The translations under genes were made by a program, and so were the position numbers. Below, one piece after another: positions 46,080 to 51,155 of a stretch of 51,155 nt of DNA (position 1 is its first letter; the number at the start of each line of letters is the position of its first letter). The stretch lies in NCBI GenBank assembly GCA_047607345.1, contig JASGDF010000124.1, positions 1-51,155 on the forward strand. Direction: 5' to 3'. This stretch comes from Pseudomonas_S sp047607345. GTDB lineage: Bacteria > Pseudomonadota > Gammaproteobacteria > Xanthomonadales > Xanthomonadaceae. The notes beneath the pieces are model-generated. The model did no database searches. It was not told the origin of the DNA and was given only the letters and a program-made list of their open reading frames with translations.

Positions 46080-46251
46080 AGGGGCGTTCATCCGAATCCC
46101 CGCACGCAGCTGTGCGCTGGCCTTGCGAAGGACGTGCGCCAAAGCTCCGTCGGATTGTTCCAACGTACCGGCAACCCTGCCATCGGTCATGGGCCGGCGA
46201 CGGGGAGGGCATCGCTAGAATTGTTATTTTCTGACACATGGAGCCGTCCCG

Positions 46252-48414
46252 ATGCGCATGAAGCTGCTCGCCTTCTCCGTTGCCGCCGCCCTCGGCGCGG
46301 CCGGTGCCACCCAGGCCGCGGAGGGCATGTGGGTACCCCAGCAGTTGCCGGAAATCGCCGGCCCGCTGCAGAAGGCCGGGTTGAGGCTCTCGCCCGAACA
46401 GCTTGCCGACCTGACCGGCGACCCGATGGGCGCGGTGGTCGCGCTCGGCGGCTGCACCGCCAGCTTCGTGTCCCCGCAGGGCCTGGTGGTGACCAACCAC
46501 CATTGCGCCTACGGCGCGATCCAGCTCAACTCCACGCCGCAGAAGAACCTGATCAAGGACGGCTTCAACGCGGCGACCGTGGGCGATGAGCTGAGCGCCG
46601 GTCCGAACGCGCGCATCTACGTGCTCGACGCGATCACCGACGTGACCGCCCAGGCCAAAGCCGCGATCGCCGCCGCTGGCGATGACCCACTCAAGCGTAC
46701 CCAGGCGCTGGAGGCGTTCAACAAGGCCCAGATCGCCCACTGCGAGGCCGAGCCGGGCTACCGCTGCCAGCTGTTCAGCTTTGCCGGCGGCAACGCCTAC
46801 CGGCTGTTCAAGAACCTGGAGATCAAGGACGTGCGCCTGGTCTATGCGCCGCCGGGCAGCGTAGGCAAGTTCGGCGGCGACATCGACAACTGGATGTGGC
46901 CGCGCCATACCGGCGATTTCTCGTTCTACCGCGCCTATGTCGGCAAGGACGGCAAGCCGGCGCCGTTCGCGAAGGACAACGTGCCTTACACGCCCAAGCA
47001 CTGGCTGAAATTCGCCGACCAGCCGCTGGGCGCCGGCGACTTCGTGATGGTCGCCGGCTACCCGGGCCGCACCAACCGCTATGCGCTGGTCGCCGAGTTC
47101 GAGAACACCGCGAACTGGACGTATCCCACACTCGTGCGCCACTACAAGGCGCTGATCGCGCTGGTCGAGGCCGCCGGCCGGCAGGATCCCGACATCCAGG
47201 TGAAGTACGCCAGCACCATGGCCGGCTGGAACAACGCCAGCAAGAACTACGAGGGCCAGCTGGAAGGCTTCAGGCGCATCGACGCCGAAGGCCGGAAGAA
47301 GGCCGAGGAAGCGGCGGTACTGGCCTGGCTGAACAAGCAGGGCGCGGCCGGCAGGCCGGCGCTGGCCGCGCACGATGCGCTGGTCCGGCTGGTCGATGAC
47401 GCCAGGGCCACCCAGCAGCGCGACCTGGTGCTGGGCCAGTTCGATCGCACCGGCGCGATCGGCGCGGCGGTCACGCTGTACCGCCTGTCGATCGAGCGCG
47501 CCAAGCCGGACGCCGAGCGCGAGTCCGGCTACCAGGAGCGCGACCTGCCGGCGATCGAGGGCGCGCTGAAGCAGATGGAGCGCCGCTACGTCCCGGCGAT
47601 GGACCGCCGGCTGCAGCAGTACTGGCTGGGCGAGTACGTCAAGCTGCCGGCCGGCCAGCGCGTCGCCGCGGTCGACCGCTGGCTGGGCGGCAGTGACGCG
47701 GCCGCGGTCGAGGCGGCGCTGCACAAGCTCGACGGCACCCGCCTGGGCAGCACCGAGGAGCGCCTGAAGTGGTTCAAGGCCGATCGCGCCGCGTTCGAGG
47801 CCAGCGACGACCCGGCGATTCAGTACGCAGTCGCGGCGATGCCGGCGCTGTTGGAGATCGAGCGGCAGGACAAGATCGAGGCCGGCGAGCAGCTCGCCGC
47901 GCGCCCGGTCTACCTGCAGGCGCTGGCCGACTACAAGCGCAGCCAGGGCGAGTTCGTCTACCCGGATGCCAACCTGTCGCTGCGGATCACCTTCGGCAAC
48001 GTCAAGGGCTACGCGCCGAAGGACGGCATGGAGTACAGCCCGTTCACGACGCTGGAAGGCGTCGTCGCCAAGGAGACCGGCGCGGACCCGTTCGATTCGC
48101 CCAAGGCGCTGCTCGACGCGGTCAAGGCCCGGCGCTACGCCGGTCTGGAGGACAAGCGCCTCGGCTCGGTGCCGGTCAACTTCCTGTCCGATCTGGACAT
48201 CACCGGTGGCAACTCCGGTTCGCCGGTGATGGACGCGCATGGCCGTCTGGTCGGGCTGGCGTTCGACGGCAACTGGGAATCGGTGAGCAGCAACTGGGTG
48301 TTCGACCCGGCGATGACCCGCATGATCGCGGTCGATTCGCGCTACCTGCGGTGGATCATGACCGAGGTCGCGCCGGCGCCGCAGCTGCTGAAGGAACTGG
48401 GCCTGGCGCGCTGA
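46252..48414 (+). CDS. S46 dipeptidyl-peptidase (DPP7 / DAP BII type)
   Basis: This 720-residue periplasmic serine exopeptidase removes dipeptides from peptide N-termini. A signal peptide ends near TQAA-EG (residue 23). The S46 triad is visible: H84 in TNHHCAYG, D222 in RHTGDFSF and S655 in GGNSGSPV. Gly673 in AFDGNWES is the residue that gives DPP7-type preference for hydrophobic P1. DPP11 enzymes have Arg there. All four align two residues below the published numbers of Pseudoxanthomonas DAP BII as I recall them. ATG 46252 follows GGAG. Confidence 0.94.
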   Translation: MRMKLLAFSVAAALGAAGATQAAEGMWVPQQLPEIAGPLQKAGLRLSPEQLADLTGDPMGAVVALGGCTASFVSPQGLVVTNHHCAYGAIQLNSTPQKNLIKDGFNAATVGDELSAGPNARIYVLDAITDVTAQAKAAIAAAGDDPLKRTQALEAFNKAQIAHCEAEPGYRCQLFSFAGGNAYRLFKNLEIKDVRLVYAPPGSVGKFGGDIDNWMWPRHTGDFSFYRAYVGKDGKPAPFAKDNVPYTPKHWLKFADQPLGAGDFVMVAGYPGRTNRYALVAEFENTANWTYPTLVRHYKALIALVEAAGRQDPDIQVKYASTMAGWNNASKNYEGQLEGFRRIDAEGRKKAEEAAVLAWLNKQGAAGRPALAAHDALVRLVDDARATQQRDLVLGQFDRTGAIGAAVTLYRLSIERAKPDAERESGYQERDLPAIEGALKQMERRYVPAMDRRLQQYWLGEYVKLPAGQRVAAVDRWLGGSDAAAVEAALHKLDGTRLGSTEERLKWFKADRAAFEASDDPAIQYAVAAMPALLEIERQDKIEAGEQLAARPVYLQALADYKRSQGEFVYPDANLSLRITFGNVKGYAPKDGMEYSPFTTLEGVVAKETGADPFDSPKALLDAVKARRYAGLEDKRLGSVPVNFLSDLDITGGNSGSPVMDAHGRLVGLAFDGNWESVSSNWVFDPAMTRMIAVDSRYLRWIMTEVAPAPQLLKELGLAR

Positions 48415-48425
48415 TCCCGTGCCCC

Positions 48426-48492
48426 GTAGAGCCGAGCTTGCTCGGCTGAAGCTTCCCCAGTGAAGCCCCCAGCCGAGCAAGCTCGGCGCTAC
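48426..48492. repeat. Nested palindromic repeat after the S46 gene
   Basis: A 17-base arm GCCGAGCTTGCTCGGCT (48431-48447) and its exact complement (48471-48487) are flanked by GTAG (48426-48429) and CTAC (48489-48492). Each arm is itself a palindrome (GCCGAGC/GCTCGGC), so it can fold as one long hairpin or as two small ones. Confidence 0.75.
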
Positions 48493-48626
48493 AGGCATGT
48501 GGGCACGGGCGGGGCCGTGGGCGAGCGCTCTCGTTTCCGCTGCAACGGCGGTGAGCGGGTATCATGCCGCTCCCGTCGTCGTCGCCGGCGCACGGACCTC
48601 CCCCGAACACGAAGGATTTCCCGAGC

Positions 48627-49271
48627 ATGCGCATCCTGCTTGCCCGTCACGGCGAGACGCCGTGGAACGCCGAGGGCCGCTACCAGGGCCAGATCGACAT
48701 TCCGCTTTCACCGATCGGCGAAACGCAGGCCAGGGCGCTCGGCGAGCGTTTGCAGGACCTGCCGATCGCGCGCGCGGTGGCCTCGCCGCTGAGCCGTGCG
48801 CAGACCACGGCGCGCTTCGCGCTGGGGCCGGCGCGTGAATCGATATTGCAGCTCGACGCCGACCTGCAGGAGATCGCGCATGGCGAGTGGGAAGGCCTGC
48901 TCGCCAGCGAGATCCACGACAAGGACCCGGCCCGCCTGCGCGCCTGGCGCGAGGAGCCGGACACGGTGCTGATGCCCGGCGGCGAATCGCTGCGGCAGGT
49001 CCTCGAGCGTAGCTGGCGCGGCCTGGCGCGTGCGGCCGAGGGGCTCGGCGCCGACGATACCCTGCTGGTGGTCGCCCACGATGCGGTCAACCGCGTGATC
49101 CTGTGCAAGGTACTCGGCCTGCCGCTGTCGCGGCTGTGGAGCTTCCGCCAGGCCCCGACCACGCTCAACCTGCTGGAAGGCGGTGACGTGGAAAGCCTGG
49201 AGGTGGTGCGCCTGAACGATTGCGCGCATCACACGCCGTTCTTCGGCGAGGCCAAGCACCGGGCGCTGTAG
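48627..49271 (+). CDS. Histidine phosphatase family protein
   Basis: This 214-residue protein is in the phosphoglycerate-mutase-like family. The catalytic RHGE motif is at residues 7-10 (ARHGETPWNAEGRYQG). DLQEIAHGEWEG supplies the acid, and VVAHDAVNRVILC the second histidine. Fructose-2,6-bisphosphatase-like or CobC-like phosphatases share this layout. The substrate cannot be assigned. Start ATG 48627 follows GAAGGA. Confidence 0.9.
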   Translation: MRILLARHGETPWNAEGRYQGQIDIPLSPIGETQARALGERLQDLPIARAVASPLSRAQTTARFALGPARESILQLDADLQEIAHGEWEGLLASEIHDKDPARLRAWREEPDTVLMPGGESLRQVLERSWRGLARAAEGLGADDTLLVVAHDAVNRVILCKVLGLPLSRLWSFRQAPTTLNLLEGGDVESLEVVRLNDCAHHTPFFGEAKHRAL

Positions 49272-49463
49272 GGCGTCTGCGTCTGGGGGCTCGCTCCAAC
49301 GGGATTGGCTGCGCGCGTGGGGCCGGCAGAGACCGGCGATGCGTGTTGGTGTGGGTGACCCAGGCAATGGAGGGTGCTCGCCGCCGGTCCGGCCGGGTGC
49401 GCTCGTCGCGTGCGAAAACCGGAAAGCCGCGATAATGGCGCGGTTTTCCGCACCTTCTTTGCC

Positions 49464-50771
49464 GTGGACGCAACCAACTCCCTTTCCGAATGGCTGGCCT
49501 ACATCGAGCGCCAGCATCCGCAACCGATCGCGATGGGCCTGGCACGCGTGCGCGAGGTCGCCGCGCGGCTAGGCCTGTGCGCGCCGGTAAAAGACCGGGA
49601 CCTGCACCACCCTCGCCAGGCAATCGCAAAAAACACCATCGTCGTCGCCGGTACCAACGGCAAGGGCTCCACCGTCGCCTTCATCGAGGCGATCGCGCGC
49701 GCGGCCGGCTGGAAGGTCGGCGCCTACACTTCGCCGCACCTGCTGCGCTACAACGAGCGCGTGCGCATCGATGGACAGGAGGTGGGGGACGCCGTGCTGG
49801 CCGCCGCGTTCGCCGAGGTCGAGTCCGCGCGTGGCGATATCGCGCTGACCTATTTCGAGTACGGCACGCTTGCCGCGCTGAGCCTGTTCGCCCAGGCCGG
49901 CCTGGACCTGGCGGTGCTCGAGGTCGGCCTGGGCGGGCGGCTGGACGCGGTCAACCTGGTCGATGCCGACGTCGCGGTGATCACCACCGTCGACATCGAC
50001 CATGCGGACTGGCTAGGTGACGGGCGCGAGGCGATCGGTGCGGAGAAGGCCGGGATCATCCGTGGCTGGAAGCCGGTGATCCTCGGCGAGATCGATCCGC
50101 CATCGAGCGTGCTGCGCCGCGCCTACCAGCTGGGCGCCAACGCGATCCGCTTCGGCAGTGATTTCTTCGCCGAGCCCGTCGACGCGCAGGGCTGGCGCTG
50201 GCGCGACGTGTCGCTGCGGATGGAATTGCCGATGCCGGCGTTGCAGGCCCCGGTGCAGTTGGCCAATGCCGCCAGCGCGATTGCGGCGCTGCGCGCGCTG
50301 GACCGGCCGGTACCGCGCAGCGCCTGGGCCGAGGGCGTTGCGCGCGCCGGCGTCGCGGGCCGGTTGCAGGCATTTCGGCGTGGCGAGGTCGAGGTGCTGG
50401 TCGATGTCGGGCACAACCCGCAGGCGGCGCGGGCGCTGGCCGCGGCGTTGCAGGCGCGGCCGGCGCCAGGGCGCACCCACGCGGTCTACGCGGCGTTGTC
50501 CGACAAGGATGTGGCCGGCGTGGCCGAGGCGCTGGCTGTTCAGGTCGATACCTGGCGCGTCGCCGGGCTTGGCGGCGCCCGTGGGCAGGATGCCGATGCG
50601 CTGGCCGAGCGCCTGCGCGGCACGCCGGCCGCGACCGCGGCCCGCTTCGGCGATGTTGCCGAAGCCCTGGCCGACGTCCTGGCCAAGGCGGCGCCGGGCG
50701 ATCGCGTGCTGGTGTTCGGTTCGTTCCATACCGTCGCCGAGGTGTTGCCGCTGCTCGGCTTCGATGGCTGA
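49464..50771 (+). CDS. folC: Dihydrofolate/folylpolyglutamate synthase
   Basis: This 435-residue ATP-dependent ligase adds glutamate to dihydropteroate and folates. The P-loop VVAGTNGKGSTVAFIEAI is near residue 60, followed by TSPHLLRYNERVRI, and later VDVGHNPQAA and VLVFGSFHTVAEVLP. The GTG at 49464 gives the family start MDATNSLSEWLAYIERQHP. A GATAAT box (49431-49436) just upstream argues against the longer open frame. The SPOR-domain gene follows after 107 bp. Confidence 0.95.
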   Translation: MDATNSLSEWLAYIERQHPQPIAMGLARVREVAARLGLCAPVKDRDLHHPRQAIAKNTIVVAGTNGKGSTVAFIEAIARAAGWKVGAYTSPHLLRYNERVRIDGQEVGDAVLAAAFAEVESARGDIALTYFEYGTLAALSLFAQAGLDLAVLEVGLGGRLDAVNLVDADVAVITTVDIDHADWLGDGREAIGAEKAGIIRGWKPVILGEIDPPSSVLRRAYQLGANAIRFGSDFFAEPVDAQGWRWRDVSLRMELPMPALQAPVQLANAASAIAALRALDRPVPRSAWAEGVARAGVAGRLQAFRRGEVEVLVDVGHNPQAARALAAALQARPAPGRTHAVYAALSDKDVAGVAEALAVQVDTWRVAGLGGARGQDADALAERLRGTPAATAARFGDVAEALADVLAKAAPGDRVLVFGSFHTVAEVLPLLGFDG

Positions 50772-50838
50772 GGGCGCGCTCGTTCAGGCTTCCTAACGGC
50801 GTGCGGCGGTTTCATCCGGGTCGCCCGCGCACTGCCCT

Positions 50839-50844
50839 TATAAT
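50839..50844 (+). promoter_or_regulatory. -10 box before the SPOR-domain gene
   Basis: A perfect TATAAT lies 35 bases upstream of the GTG start. No good -35 is seen at normal spacing. Confidence 0.5.
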
Positions 50845-50878
50845 CGCCGCACATTCCGTCGCGGTGCCTCCTTCCCTC

Positions 50879-51155
50879 GTGGATACGACCCTGAAACAGC
50901 GCCTGATCGGCGCCGCCGTGCTGGTGGCGCTTGCCGTGATCTTCCTGCCGATGCTGGTCAAGGGCCCGGCGCCCGACAGCGGCGTGGCCGACGTGCCGAT
51001 CACCGCGCCGTCGGCGCCGGCCGACGGCCAGTTCGAGACTCGTGAGCTGCCGCTGGTGACGCCGGGTACGGCGCCGGCCGGCGGAGCGGTCGGCATGGCC
51101 GGCTCCGCGCCGGCGGCCCCGGCCCCGGTGCAGGACAACCCGGACGCGGCCGACC
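50879..51155 (+). CDS. SPOR-domain (DedD-like) protein, N-terminal part
   Basis: The frame is open from GTG 50879 to the window end (92 codons). A short cytoplasmic start (MDTTLKQRLIGAA) leads into one membrane helix (AVLVALAVIFLPMLVKG) and then a Pro/Ala-rich periplasmic linker. This layout, directly after folC, matches DedD-type cell-division proteins, whose C-terminal SPOR domain binds septal peptidoglycan. That domain would lie beyond the window, so the name is partly from context. Confidence 0.75.
   Translation, partial: MDTTLKQRLIGAAVLVALAVIFLPMLVKGPAPDSGVADVPITAPSAPADGQFETRELPLVTPGTAPAGGAVGMAGSAPAAPAPVQDNPDAAD

Noticed and set aside
45565..48498. A 977-codon minus-strand frame opposite the S46 peptidase
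   Set aside because: It is antisense to a gene with a complete catalytic triad and signal peptide.

Overview
The window is a GC-rich chromosomal segment from a gammaproteobacterium of the Xanthomonadales (Lysobacterales), most like Xanthomonas, Stenotrophomonas, Pseudoxanthomonas or Lysobacter. This rests on the ribosomal protein sequences, a class II DAHP synthase, two TonB-dependent receptors, an S46 dipeptidyl-peptidase whose key residues align with the Pseudoxanthomonas enzyme, the folC-SPOR gene order and the absence of rpmJ between secY and rpsM. The species was not determined. No tRNA, rRNA, CRISPR array or prophage was seen.

Layout. Positions 1-15110 hold the end of tuf and then the S10, spc and alpha ribosomal protein operons, from rpsJ to rplQ, with secY and rpoA. 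The gene order is canonical. The intercistronic gaps are unusually long in the spc and alpha parts, and they carry terminator-like hairpins, palindromes and internal promoters. Next come dsbB, a TonB-dependent receptor on the minus strand, class II aroG, a typA/bipA-DUF2127 pair on the minus strand, ppiB, mdh and prpE. A beta-class glutathione transferase, a SleB-like cell wall hydrolase and fadH follow on the minus strand. An OmpA-type porin comes next, followed by a complete-looking group II intron (about 32100-34469) that encodes a reverse transcriptase/maturase with an HNH endonuclease. The intron sits just upstream of a rho-independent terminator. After it are a small exported protein, an RsuA-family pseudouridine synthase, the sulfate/thiosulfate ABC transporter operon (sbp-cysT-cysW-cysA), a TorF-family porin, a TonB-dependent receptor divergent from a Tat-exported phospholipase C, the S46 peptidase, a histidine phosphatase, folC and the start of a SPOR-domain protein.

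How the genes work together. The first third is translation, protein export (SecY) and transcription (RpoA). The rest is mostly housekeeping and envelope function: nutrient import across both membranes, periplasmic folding, peptide digestion and wall turnover. The most informative non-coding signals are four. (1) Back-to-back PhoB-box-like sites lie between the phospholipase C gene and the divergent TonB receptor, which suggests a phosphate-starvation module. (2) The group II intron's domains V and VI can be folded by eye down to the bulged branch-point A. (3) A series of hairpins lies inside the spc and alpha operons. (4) Dispersed GTAGGAGCG/GTAGAGC palindromes lie at gene ends, two of them supplying the stop codon.
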